Shown one piece after another: positions 26,890-33,950 of a DNA stretch of 53,765 nucleotides (its first letter is position 1; each line of letters begins with the position of its first letter). The notes under the pieces are model-generated. The model saw only the letters and a list, made by a program, of their open reading frames with translations, made no database searches and was not told the DNA's origin. The position numbers and the translations under genes are program-made. Source of the stretch: an uncultured Alphaproteobacteria bacterium (GTDB lineage: Bacteria > Pseudomonadota > Alphaproteobacteria > Parvibaculales > Parvibaculaceae); assembly GCA_903889655.1 (NCBI GenBank), contig CAISYL010000208.1, positions 1-53,765 of the forward strand, written 5' to 3'.

Positions 26890-27708
26890 CTACATATGGC
26901 CGCGATACATCCAGCGGAACGCAACCCGTCTCAGCGCGCGCAGCAGGAAATCGAGCGAGAAGGCCAGGAAGGTGATCCAGGCGACATAAGGAAGGATCAC
27001 ATCCATCGAGAGATAGCGTCGCATCAGGAAGATGCGGTAACCGAGACCGGATTCGGCGGCGATCGCCTCGGCTGCGATCAGATAAAGCCAGGCCGGCCCG
27101 AGCGACATGCGGACGGAATCGATGAGGCGCGGCAGCATCTGCGGCACGACGATGCGCATGGCGATCTGCCATGTCGAAGCGCCGAGCGTCTGCGCCTTGA
27201 TGATCTGCTCGTGCGGCAGTTCTTCGACCCGCTGCGCGAGATCGCGGATGATGAAGGGCACGATGCCGACCACGATCAGCACGATCTTCGCCGTTTCGCC
27301 GAGACCGAAGGTGATGAAGAGGATCGGCAGGATCGCGAGTGCCGGGATCATCGAAACGACGTTGGTGAAATTGGTGAGCGTCGCGCGGATGTAGGGAATG
27401 AGCCCCTGCAACACGCCGACGATAAAGCCAATCGCCATTGCGATGCCGACGCCGGTGCCGAGACGTTCCATGCTGACCGTCGTATCGAGCAGCAGAAGAT
27501 AGTCGCCCTCGCGCAGATCGGGCACGAAGGTCACCCGATTGATCGCCTCCATCAGCGTCGTCCAGCCCGGCAGGAGCTTGTCGTCCGGGTTCAGCGCGAG
27601 ACGCGCCTGCGAAGCAAGCGCATAGGCGAGGAAGACAAGAAAGAAGGGCAGCGCGGCCAGCAGAAGCTTCGAGAGCACATCGGGCCGCTGATTGATGAGA
27701 CGACGCAT
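26890..27708 (-). CDS. ABC transporter permease (nitrate/sulfonate/taurine type)
   Basis: 272 residues from the ATG at 27708, which is preceded eight bases upstream by GGAGGA. About six transmembrane helices are visible, with the EAA-type loop around EQIIKAQTLGASTWQIAMRI that contacts the ATPase. It is the first gene of the riboswitch-controlled operon. The frame stays open upstream to 27891, but that part is the riboswitch and its expression platform and is not protein-like. Its partner binding protein lies upstream, beyond a terminator. Confidence 0.92.
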   Translation of the reverse strand: MRRLINQRPDVLSKLLLAALPFFLVFLAYALASQARLALNPDDKLLPGWTTLMEAINRVTFVPDLREGDYLLLLDTTVSMERLGTGVGIAMAIGFIVGVLQGLIPYIRATLTNFTNVVSMIPALAILPILFITFGLGETAKIVLIVVGIVPFIIRDLAQRVEELPHEQIIKAQTLGASTWQIAMRIVVPQMLPRLIDSVRMSLGPAWLYLIAAEAIAAESGLGYRIFLMRRYLSMDVILPYVAWITFLAFSLDFLLRALRRVAFRWMYRGHM

Positions 27709-27712
27709 AAAG

Positions 27713-27794
27713 CCAGTCCTCCAGACCGTTGAGGCCGATACAACTCGGAGGATTGGCGTGACACGGCGGTGTGTAATGCCAACCCTCGCATTAC
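27713..27794 (-). promoter_or_regulatory. Riboswitch expression platform with Shine-Dalgarno-sequestering hairpin
   Basis: Seen directly on the minus strand: CCAATCCTCC (27756-27747) can pair with GGAGGACTGG (27722-27713) at nine of ten positions, hiding the permease SD GGAGGA (27722-27717). An inner GTTG/CAAC stem closes it. A competing ten-pair helix is possible between GAGGGTTGGC (27787-27778) and GCCAATCCTC (27757-27748), which would free the SD. A GTAATGC/GCATTAC hairpin (27794-27773) covers the same segment. CCGCCGTGT (27769-27761) is the exact complement of ACACGGCGG (27825-27817) inside the aptamer. The layout fits translational control, with aptamer folding deciding which helix wins. 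The helices are visible; the mechanism is inferred. Confidence 0.65.
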
Positions 27795-27799
27795 GTCCG

Positions 27800-27942
27800 T
27801 CTCCCGGGCTTTTGTCCCGCCGTGTACCCGGCCGCTGTTCACCGACCGGGTTGCGGCTCTCGGACCAGCACTTCCAGCGAAACGGTGGCAACCGAAACAG
27901 ATGCCTACCGAAACAATGGAAGCCGGAACCCTAGCCGCTGCC
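27800..27942 (-). promoter_or_regulatory. Guanidine-I riboswitch (ykkC)
   Basis: The three conserved blocks of the ykkC guanidine aptamer appear in order on the minus strand: CTAGGGTTCCG (from 27934), GGTCCGAGAG (27866-27857) and ACACGGCGGGACAAAAG (from 27825) ending in CCCGGGAGA (at 27800). Spacing is as in known members. It binds free guanidinium and turns on guanidine-handling genes. It lies about 90 bases before the permease start codon and heads the transport, DUF1989, carboxylase and allophanate hydrolase operon. The outer ends of the aptamer are approximate. Confidence 0.95.
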
Positions 27943-27954
27943 GATTCTCGAGGT

Positions 27955-27970
27955 TGCAAGGCGCGGGCCA
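27955..27970 (-). promoter_or_regulatory. Sigma-54 (RpoN) type -24/-12 promoter of the guanidine operon
   Basis: On the minus strand TGGCCCGCGCCTTGCA (27970-27955) matches the sigma-54 consensus TGGCAYG-N4-TTGCW with one mismatch. It keeps the invariant GG and GC with the required ten bases between them. Transcription would start near 27945, just before the first conserved block of the riboswitch at 27934. RpoN promoters need an enhancer-binding activator such as NtrC, so nitrogen limitation is a likely signal. Confidence 0.7.
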
Positions 27971-28032
27971 ATTCCCTTCGGGCCGATTTGCCCGTTTTGA
28001 GGGGCGGCGCCTTTACCGCTCGCCACAGGGCG

Positions 28033-28047
28033 GCTCAAATTTTGAGC
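28033..28047. promoter_or_regulatory. Perfect 15-base inverted repeat, candidate activator site
   Basis: GCTCAAA-T-TTTGAGC with seven-base arms, centred about 95 bases upstream of the expected sigma-54 transcription start. That distance is usual for enhancer-binding proteins. It does not resemble the NtrC consensus (TGCAC...GTGCA), so the activator may be another protein. Confidence 0.4.
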
Positions 28048-28081
28048 AGACGCCCAATTCGAGGGCAAATATGTAAGACGC

Positions 28082-28125
28082 CAGAAAATAAAGGCCCCGC
28101 CCTCCGGTACTCAGGAGAGCGGGGC
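28082..28125 (-). terminator. Intrinsic terminator after the substrate-binding protein gene
   Basis: On the minus strand GCCCCGCTCTCC (28125-28114) pairs over 12 positions (one G-T) with GGAGGGCGGGGC (28105-28094) around an eight-base loop, followed by CTTTATTTT. It lies 16 bases past the stop of the binding-protein gene and separates that transcript from the sigma-54/riboswitch unit. Confidence 0.88.
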
Positions 28126-28141
28126 GCAACGCACGCAACAA

Positions 28142-29224
28142 TCAGAGTTTGCCGTCGGCCGCGAGCTGCATGTAGCTCGGATCAACCCGGAGCTTCACGT
28201 TGTTCTTGTCGCCGATGATCTTGCCGCCCGGCAGTTCGATGCCGACGAAGCCCTTGTCCTTCGCCTTGTTGCCGAGGAGACCGTGGCTGAAGCTGAATTC
28301 CTGCACGTCGCCGGCAATGTCGATCATCTTCTGGCTCTTCAGCAGTTCGACGGCCTTCGCCGGCTCGTAGTAGAAGCCGGTCGTCTTCACCTGGCCATCG
28401 AAGTCGGCAAGGTTCGTACCCGAAGCGGCCGCCATGAAGGTGCGCGCGTCGATGCCTTCCTTGTCGTTCTTCTGCATGATGCCGAGCGCTTCGTACCATG
28501 CGCCGGCAAGCGCCTTGCCGAATTCCGGATGCGCTTTCAGCGTCGCGGTGTTGGCGACCACGATGTCCTGCACCTCGCCCGGAAGCTGCGAGGAATTGAA
28601 GACCTCCGTGACGTCCGGCATCTTGCGGATCTGGCTGGTCGCCGGGTTCCAGGCGACCAGCGCCTTCACGTCCGGCGTACCGAAGGCGGCGACGAAATCG
28701 GCGTCGGCGATGTTCGCCGTCGTGATGTCGCTTTCCTTGATGCCAGCCTGCTTGAGCGCAAGCCAGAGCATGTAGTGCGAAACGGAATACTGAACCAGAT
28801 AGACCTTCTGGCCCTTGATGTCGGCGAGCGTCTTGCCCTTGCCCTTGAGGAAGATCGCGTCGTTGCCGTTGGTATAGTCGCCGAGCAGGAAGAGCGTCGA
28901 GTCGACGCCACCGGCCGACGGAATGGTCAGCGTGTCGATCGTCGTGTCGGCGACGGCGTCGAACTGGCCCGCCGTATACTGATTGATCGATTCGACGTAA
29001 TCGTTGATCTGCACGAGCTCGATCTTGATGCCGTATTTGTCGGCCCACTTCTTGAGAATGCCGGTCTTTTCCGCATAGGCCCAGGGCATGTAGCCCGTAT
29101 AGATCGACCAGGCGAGCTTGAAGGTCTTCGGCGCTGCGGCTGCGGGCTGAACGGCGGAGACGGCCATCAGGGCGGCGGCGAGAAACGCGAATACGGTTTT
29201 TCTGAATTGCGGCAGCCTAAACAT
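28142..29224 (-). CDS. ABC transporter substrate-binding protein (NrtA/SsuA-like)
   Basis: 360 residues from the ATG at 29224 (AAGGACAG upstream), with a Sec signal peptide of ~31 residues ending PAAAA. The mature chain is a periplasmic type II binding protein of the nitrate/sulfonate/taurine superfamily (FKLAWSIYTGYMPWAYAEKTG, FDAVADTTIDTLTIP, KALVAWNPATSQI). It is the presumed periplasmic receptor for the permease and ATPase at 26089-27708. A terminator at 28082-28125 places it in a different transcript from them, with the oxygenase. Substrate inferred to be guanidine or a guanidino compound. Confidence 0.9.
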   Translation of the reverse strand: MFRLPQFRKTVFAFLAAALMAVSAVQPAAAAPKTFKLAWSIYTGYMPWAYAEKTGILKKWADKYGIKIELVQINDYVESINQYTAGQFDAVADTTIDTLTIPSAGGVDSTLFLLGDYTNGNDAIFLKGKGKTLADIKGQKVYLVQYSVSHYMLWLALKQAGIKESDITTANIADADFVAAFGTPDVKALVAWNPATSQIRKMPDVTEVFNSSQLPGEVQDIVVANTATLKAHPEFGKALAGAWYEALGIMQKNDKEGIDARTFMAAASGTNLADFDGQVKTTGFYYEPAKAVELLKSQKMIDIAGDVQEFSFSHGLLGNKAKDKGFVGIELPGGKIIGDKNNVKLRVDPSYMQLAADGKL

Positions 29225-29307
29225 GATCTGTCCTTTCAATGTCGCGAAGTTGATCCGCGATCCCGTATGGTTGAGGCATTTCCACTGCTGTCGTTTCTGT
29301 ATGTCCA

Positions 29308-30390
29308 TCAGGCGCGCTCCTTGCGCCCGAAGAAGGCTTCGCCGGTCGTTTCCGATTCCGGTATGGCAAGAATTCCCGCCTTCTCGAGTTTCCTCAGATA
29401 GGCGAAGGTGCGCATGGTCTGGGCAAGCAGATGATCGCCCGCGACATAGCTCGGATAGATGCGCGCGGCCCCCGGCTCGACGAATTGCGGCAGCGGCTCC
29501 ACCACCGTGTCGTAATCGACGGCGCAGAAAAGCGGGAAGGAATAGCGCTCGTAATTGATCTTGCGCACGCGATGCGCCGTCGCGATGAAGCGGCCGTTGG
29601 TCATGGCTTCGAGCATGTCGCCGATATTGATGACGAAGGCGCCGGGCACGGGTGGCGCGTCGATCCACTGGCCGTCGGCATTGACGACTTCGAGGCCGGG
29701 CGCGGTTACATGCAGGATCGTGAAACACTCGTAATCGGTATGCGGGCTGATGCCGAAATTGCTATCGCTCCCGCCGATGGCCGTCGGATCGAAGGTCTCG
29801 TTTTCCGGGTAGTGCACGAGGCGGAGCTGCGATGGCGGCCGCGTCAGATAGCCGTCGAAATAATGTTCGTCGAGCCCCAGCGCCAGCGCGAAGCCGCGGA
29901 AAAGGGCGCGGCCCAGCGACGTCGCCGCCTCGTAATAGCCATAGACGTCTTCCTTGAAGCCCTCGATTTCGGTCGGCCACTGGTTCGGCCCGAGAAGCCT
30001 GTAACCCCTGATGTGATCCGGATCGTCTTCGGCGAGATCGATCGAGAGATCGTAGGCTTCCTTCTTGTCGACGGTCGGCACGTCGCCCGAATAGAAATTC
30101 TCCTCGCCCGTCGGCACGTAACCGCGATGCGCGCGCGAATTGCCGATGTAATATTTCTTCTTCACCTCATCCGGCAGCGCGAAGAAAGCCGCGGCCTTTG
30201 CCTGCAGCTTCTCGATCATCTCGGGCGCAATGCCGTGGCCGGTGACATAGAGGAAACCGACTTCGCTCGCGGCCTTCTCCATTTCGCGCGCGACAGCTTT
30301 TTTCGCCTCGAGATCGTCGCCGAGCAGCGCCGAGATGTCGACCAGCGGAATGCGGTCGAACGCCGTACCTTTTGCCATCTTCGTCTCCAT
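29308..30390 (-). CDS. 2-oxoglutarate/Fe(II) oxygenase (isopenicillin N synthase-like)
   Basis: 360 residues. The N-terminal DIOX_N part starts at RIPLVDISALLG. The iron ligands are His217 and Asp219 (SPHTDYE) and His273 (TAHRV); Arg282-x-Ser284 (RYSFPLF) should bind 2-oxoglutarate. The start ATG at 30390 overlaps the preceding stop (TGATG), though the ATG four codons later has a better SD. Some members of this superfamily, such as ethylene-forming enzyme and homoarginine 6-hydroxylase, release guanidine from arginine-like substrates. Its place next to a guanidine operon makes a similar role attractive, but this is inference; it could oxidise another nitrogen compound. Confidence 0.85.
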   Translation of the reverse strand: METKMAKGTAFDRIPLVDISALLGDDLEAKKAVAREMEKAASEVGFLYVTGHGIAPEMIEKLQAKAAAFFALPDEVKKKYYIGNSRAHRGYVPTGEENFYSGDVPTVDKKEAYDLSIDLAEDDPDHIRGYRLLGPNQWPTEIEGFKEDVYGYYEAATSLGRALFRGFALALGLDEHYFDGYLTRPPSQLRLVHYPENETFDPTAIGGSDSNFGISPHTDYECFTILHVTAPGLEVVNADGQWIDAPPVPGAFVINIGDMLEAMTNGRFIATAHRVRKINYERYSFPLFCAVDYDTVVEPLPQFVEPGAARIYPSYVAGDHLLAQTMRTFAYLRKLEKAGILAIPESETTGEAFFGRKERA

Positions 30391-31211
30391 CAAAGAGCAC
30401 TCCTGATGTCTTCCGCGACCGGAAAAGCGTCGAGCGAACCTTGCGCATCGAGAACCTGCCAATGCCGGGCGAGCGGCTTTCCTTCCGGACTGATGTCGGA
30501 GAGAACCATTGTGCCGGAGCGGCGACCGGCCCAGACCGGATCGAGGCGCCGCGTCTCGCGGAAAGGAAGGCTCGACCGCTGGATGATCCAGTCCGCGCCC
30601 GAGACGACGCCCTGCGAGATCTCGCAGTCGAGAAGGTCCTGCGCCTCGGAAAGGCTTGCCGCGCTCGCCACGCAGTCCTGAAGATGGAGCCCCGCCGGAA
30701 CGGCGGCACTCCGTGCGCGCGCATACATGAAAAGGGAGCCGAGCCGCATGAGATAGGCGCGCGCGCCGGTCGCGGAATCGTCGAGCCGCAAGGCGCAGAC
30801 CGGATCGAGGCCGACGGGCTCGCGATGCCAATGCTCGATATAGGGAATATCCTTTCCCTCCTCGACCATCTTGTCCGGCTCCATCCACAGACGACCCTGA
30901 TCGGAATAGACGGCCTGCGGCTGGAAGTCGATTTCGCGCCGCCACTCGAAGAAGCCGTCGGCATAATGGAGTTCGCCCGCAAAACCTTCCTGCGAGGCGA
31001 GCCAGCCGAGGTCGGCGGGCTTCAGTGCGCGCAGATGTTCAACGCCCCGATAGTCGGGCCGTCCGGTCGGCTGACGCAGATCGAGATAGAAACTCGGTCC
31101 CTGCATCCAGTTGACGAAGGTCTCGCGATCGCTCCGCCCGTCGGGCCAGTCGATGAGCGAGCGGCTCCACAGCCCTCTCAGCCCCTCGATCGTCGGTTCC
31201 ATGGTCGTCAT
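30390..31211 (-). CDS. Unrecognised conserved-looking protein upstream of the oxygenase
   Basis: 273 residues from the ATG at 31211; in-frame alternatives exist at 31244 and 31202. I do not recognise a family. The chain is rich in Trp, Asp and Arg, with no signal peptide or membrane segment. It contains segments such as SFYLDLRQPTGRPDYRGVE, FEWRREIDFQPQ and DIPYIEHWHREP. The pattern of short strands suggests a beta-barrel-like fold. Its stop overlaps the oxygenase start, so the two proteins are made together and probably work together. It lies between a candidate LysR site (31290-31308) and the oxygenase. Confidence 0.7.
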   Translation of the reverse strand: MTTMEPTIEGLRGLWSRSLIDWPDGRSDRETFVNWMQGPSFYLDLRQPTGRPDYRGVEHLRALKPADLGWLASQEGFAGELHYADGFFEWRREIDFQPQAVYSDQGRLWMEPDKMVEEGKDIPYIEHWHREPVGLDPVCALRLDDSATGARAYLMRLGSLFMYARARSAAVPAGLHLQDCVASAASLSEAQDLLDCEISQGVVSGADWIIQRSSLPFRETRRLDPVWAGRRSGTMVLSDISPEGKPLARHWQVLDAQGSLDAFPVAEDIRSAL

Positions 31212-31289
31212 GCGCTGATCCCGATACTGAACTTCGGACAGCATGCGTCGTGCACGGGTATAGGCGAAGACGGGAAATTTCGATGCCGC

Positions 31290-31308
31290 CCATAGACGGG
31301 GCCTATGG
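31290..31308. promoter_or_regulatory. Candidate LysR-type operator
   Basis: CCATAG at 31290-31295 and CTATGG at 31303-31308 form a perfect dyad seven bases apart. It includes T-N11-A and ATA-N9-TAT, the latter being the pattern bound by the nitrogen regulator Nac. It lies between the LysR gene and the unknown/oxygenase/binding-protein unit, so that LysR protein is the natural candidate to bind it. Confidence 0.5.
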
Positions 31309-31327
31309 GGGCCGGTGGACGAAATGT

Positions 31328-32278
31328 TCAAGATGAGGGCCGCGTCCTGAGCCGCGTCAGGATTTCGTCGAGGAAGAGTTCGGTCGGCGTGTCGCGCGCA
31401 TCCTGTTCGCGCGTGATGAGATAGACGTGATAGCTCGGCAGCAGATCGCCGGGGAGCAGCGGCCAGAGATTATGCGCGCGGTCGATTTCCTCCGCGACAC
31501 AGGTCGGCAGAAAGCCGATGCCGACGCCGAGTTCGATGAGCCGCTTCACCTCGTGGAGATTTTCCGCAAAGCCGGCCGCATGCCGGCCGAGACCGTAGCG
31601 GCGACGGAAGCGTTCGAGTTCTTCCGGCTCGTCCTCGCCGGTCATGACGAAAGGCTCGTCGCAAAGCATCGCGGGCTGGCCGATGGTCCGGCCGAAAAGC
31701 GGATGGGAGCGCGCGCAATAGAGCTGCTGCACTTCCTTCATCAGCGGTTCGTAGCGAAGCCCTTCGCCCGGCGCGCTGTCGCAGGCAATGCCGACTTCCG
31801 CCTCGCCAAGTTTCAACGCCTTGACGACGCCGCGCCAGGGCACAACGTCGAGGCGGATTTCGACACCCGGATGAAGCTCATGAAAGGCGGCGATCGCCGC
31901 GTCGAATTCCGGCGAGACGATGCTCGACATGATCTTGATGTTGATGACGCCTTCGACGAGGTTCGCGGCCTTCGCGACCTCATGCGGCGCGACGCGCACG
32001 GCGCCCATCATCGCCTCGCAGAGCGGCACCAGCGCGCGGCCGGCGGCGGTGAGTTCGATACCCTGGCTGGTGCGTCGGCAAAGCTCGACGCCGAGGTGTT
32101 CCTCGAGCCGCTTCAGCCCGGCGCTGATCGTCGGCTGCTGCTTGTTGAGATGGCGCGCAGCCGCGCTGATCCCCCTTGAATTGACGATTTCAAGAAAGAG
32201 GCCAAAGAGGTTCCAGTCGACGGTGCGGACGAAATGACGCTCGTCCTGGGAGATGAGTTTCAGGTTCGGCATGGCCAT
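31328..32278 (-). CDS. LysR family transcriptional regulator
   Basis: 316 residues; the ATG two codons later (32272) has better spacing to GAGG and may be the true start. The DNA-binding domain is at residues ~20-80 (NLFGLFLEIVNSRGISAAARHLNKQQPTISAGLKRLEEHLG, shown in outline). The C-terminal ~220 residues form the LysR effector domain. It is encoded upstream of, and in the same direction as, the unknown/oxygenase/binding-protein genes, with a T-N11-A dyad between. It likely activates that unit in response to a small nitrogen compound. Confidence 0.9.
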   Translation of the reverse strand: MAMPNLKLISQDERHFVRTVDWNLFGLFLEIVNSRGISAAARHLNKQQPTISAGLKRLEEHLGVELCRRTSQGIELTAAGRALVPLCEAMMGAVRVAPHEVAKAANLVEGVINIKIMSSIVSPEFDAAIAAFHELHPGVEIRLDVVPWRGVVKALKLGEAEVGIACDSAPGEGLRYEPLMKEVQQLYCARSHPLFGRTIGQPAMLCDEPFVMTGEDEPEELERFRRRYGLGRHAAGFAENLHEVKRLIELGVGIGFLPTCVAEEIDRAHNLWPLLPGDLLPSYHVYLITREQDARDTPTELFLDEILTRLRTRPSS

Positions 32279-32356
32279 GCGCCTCGGTTCCGGCCCCCTT
32301 TTTGGGTCTTGAACCGATTTCCGGAGCAAGTTCCGGACCAGACGATGGCCGCGCCG

Positions 32357-33100
32357 TCAGAACTCCCAGTCCGGCCCGGGGATCGCCTGATAGGCGCGGG
32401 TCAGCGCATCCGACCAGGATTGGCGCAATCCCTTGAAATAGACGTCGTCGTCCTTGATCCGCCGGTTGAGCGCGACTTTCAGCGCGTCGCGCCGATAGAC
32501 CATCAGATCGATCGGCAGACCGACGGAGAGATTGGAGCGAATGGTCGAATCCATCGAGATCAGCGCAAGCTTCATCGCATCGCCGACTTCCGTGTCGTAG
32601 GTCGCCGCGCGGTCGATGATCGGCTTGCCGTATTTGTGTTCGCCGATCTGGAGATAGGGCGTGTCTTCGGTCGCCTCGATGTAATTGCCCGCCGCATAGA
32701 TCTGGAAAAGCCTGAGCTTGCCGCCGCCGATCTGGCCGCCCATCAGGATGGAGACGTTGAAAGGCTCCGCCTGCGCTTCGAGCGAAGGCCCGTCGAGCTT
32801 GTAGACATTCCGCACGGCCTGTCCCATCAACTGGGCGGCGCGCACCATGCTGGGGACCGTATGCAGCGTTTCGTGTGGTTCGCCGTCATAAAGCGACAGG
32901 CCCTGCTCCGTCGCCAGGTTGACGATCGCCTGGCTCAGCGCGAGGTTTCCCGCCGTCATGATGCCGATAACGCGGTCGCCCTGATGCTCGATCGTCGTCA
33001 GCTTGCGAAAGGTCGAGATATTGTCGACGCCCGCATTGGTGCGCGTATCGGCAAGCATGACGAGACCGCTTCGAAGGCGAAGCGCAACGCAATAGGTCAT
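32357..33100 (-). CDS. Anbu-type proteasome-like protease
   Basis: 247 residues of the Ntn-hydrolase proteasome beta fold. The sequence starts M-Thr2-YCVALRLRSGLVMLADTRT; Thr2 should be the nucleophile after Met removal, as in Anbu (ancestral beta subunit). Downstream motifs include IGIMTAGNLALSQ and ILMGGQIGGG. Anbu forms an open helical ring, unlike HslV. It is the last gene of the classic Anbu cluster with a transglutaminase-like, an alpha-E and an ATP-grasp protein, all on this strand. The cluster's substrate is unknown; a peptide-synthesis and turnover role has been proposed. Confidence 0.92.
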   Translation of the reverse strand: MTYCVALRLRSGLVMLADTRTNAGVDNISTFRKLTTIEHQGDRVIGIMTAGNLALSQAIVNLATEQGLSLYDGEPHETLHTVPSMVRAAQLMGQAVRNVYKLDGPSLEAQAEPFNVSILMGGQIGGGKLRLFQIYAAGNYIEATEDTPYLQIGEHKYGKPIIDRAATYDTEVGDAMKLALISMDSTIRSNLSVGLPIDLMVYRRDALKVALNRRIKDDDVYFKGLRQSWSDALTRAYQAIPGPDWEF

Positions 33101-33122
33101 AGAATCAGTTTCCGCCGGATTG

Positions 33123-33950
33123 TTATTGTTGTGCCGCGCTCTCGCCGATCTTCAGTCGCACTTCGAGCGTTTCCTGACCGCCCCCGCGCCGAAGTCCCCG
33201 CACCGGCGCCGCTTCCAGATAATCGAGCCCGGAGGCAACACGCACATAGGCGGCCGTCGGGCAGATTCTGTTGGCGACATCGAACCCGACCCAGCCAAGT
33301 CCGTCAATATGGGCTTCCGCCCAGGCATGACCGGCTTCATGCTCCAGATTGGTATCGATCCAGAGATAGCCGCTCACATAGCGGGCCGGGATGCCGAGAT
33401 GGCGCGCGGCCGCGATGAAGACATGGGCGTGGTCCTGGCAGACCCCGGAGCCTTGCGCCAGCGCTTCCGGCGCCGTCGTCGCTGCATCGGTACTGCCGAT
33501 CCTGTAGTCGAGCACGTCGCGAACGGCGTCCATCAGCCGGTGCGAGACGTCGAGCGGCGACCGGTCCGACCCGGCGCGGGCGCCCTCGGCGAGCTCGACG
33601 ATAGCCTCGTCGGCCTCGGTGAGAGCGGTGCGGCGCAGATAAAAGCGCGGCGTGAAGGGCTCGAAGGTCGAGACGACGCCGCTGCGGTCGATGGTCTCGA
33701 CCTCGCCGCTCACCCGGATCGCGATTTCCTCATGCGGCTTTTCGACATAAAGCATCTGAAGCACGTTGCCATAGACGTCGCGCGTCTCGGTGACGCTGGC
33801 GAAGGACGGCACCTGAATCTTCCAGCCCAGGACCGTCTGATGGGCGCTGTCCTGCGGCTTCAGCCGCAGCGCCTGGATCGCATAGGAGGCGGGCTCCGCG
33901 TAGCGATAGACGGTCTCATGATTGATTTGGATGCGCATTCGGAGCTTCAC
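33123..33950 (-). CDS. Transglutaminase-like cysteine protease family protein
   Basis: 275 residues from a GTG at 33950 that overlaps the alpha-E stop (GTGA); an ATG at 33938 is the alternative. The N-terminal ~110 residues are the beta domain common to this family (INHETVYRYAEPASYAIQALRL). The catalytic triad is Cys171 (GSGVCQDHAH), His208 (EAGHAWAEA) and Asp224 (VGFDVANR). There is no signal peptide, so it is cytoplasmic. It probably cleaves or forms amide bonds in a peptide product of the ATP-grasp enzyme of the same cluster. Confidence 0.92.
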   Translation of the reverse strand: MKLRMRIQINHETVYRYAEPASYAIQALRLKPQDSAHQTVLGWKIQVPSFASVTETRDVYGNVLQMLYVEKPHEEIAIRVSGEVETIDRSGVVSTFEPFTPRFYLRRTALTEADEAIVELAEGARAGSDRSPLDVSHRLMDAVRDVLDYRIGSTDAATTAPEALAQGSGVCQDHAHVFIAAARHLGIPARYVSGYLWIDTNLEHEAGHAWAEAHIDGLGWVGFDVANRICPTAAYVRVASGLDYLEAAPVRGLRRGGGQETLEVRLKIGESAAQQ

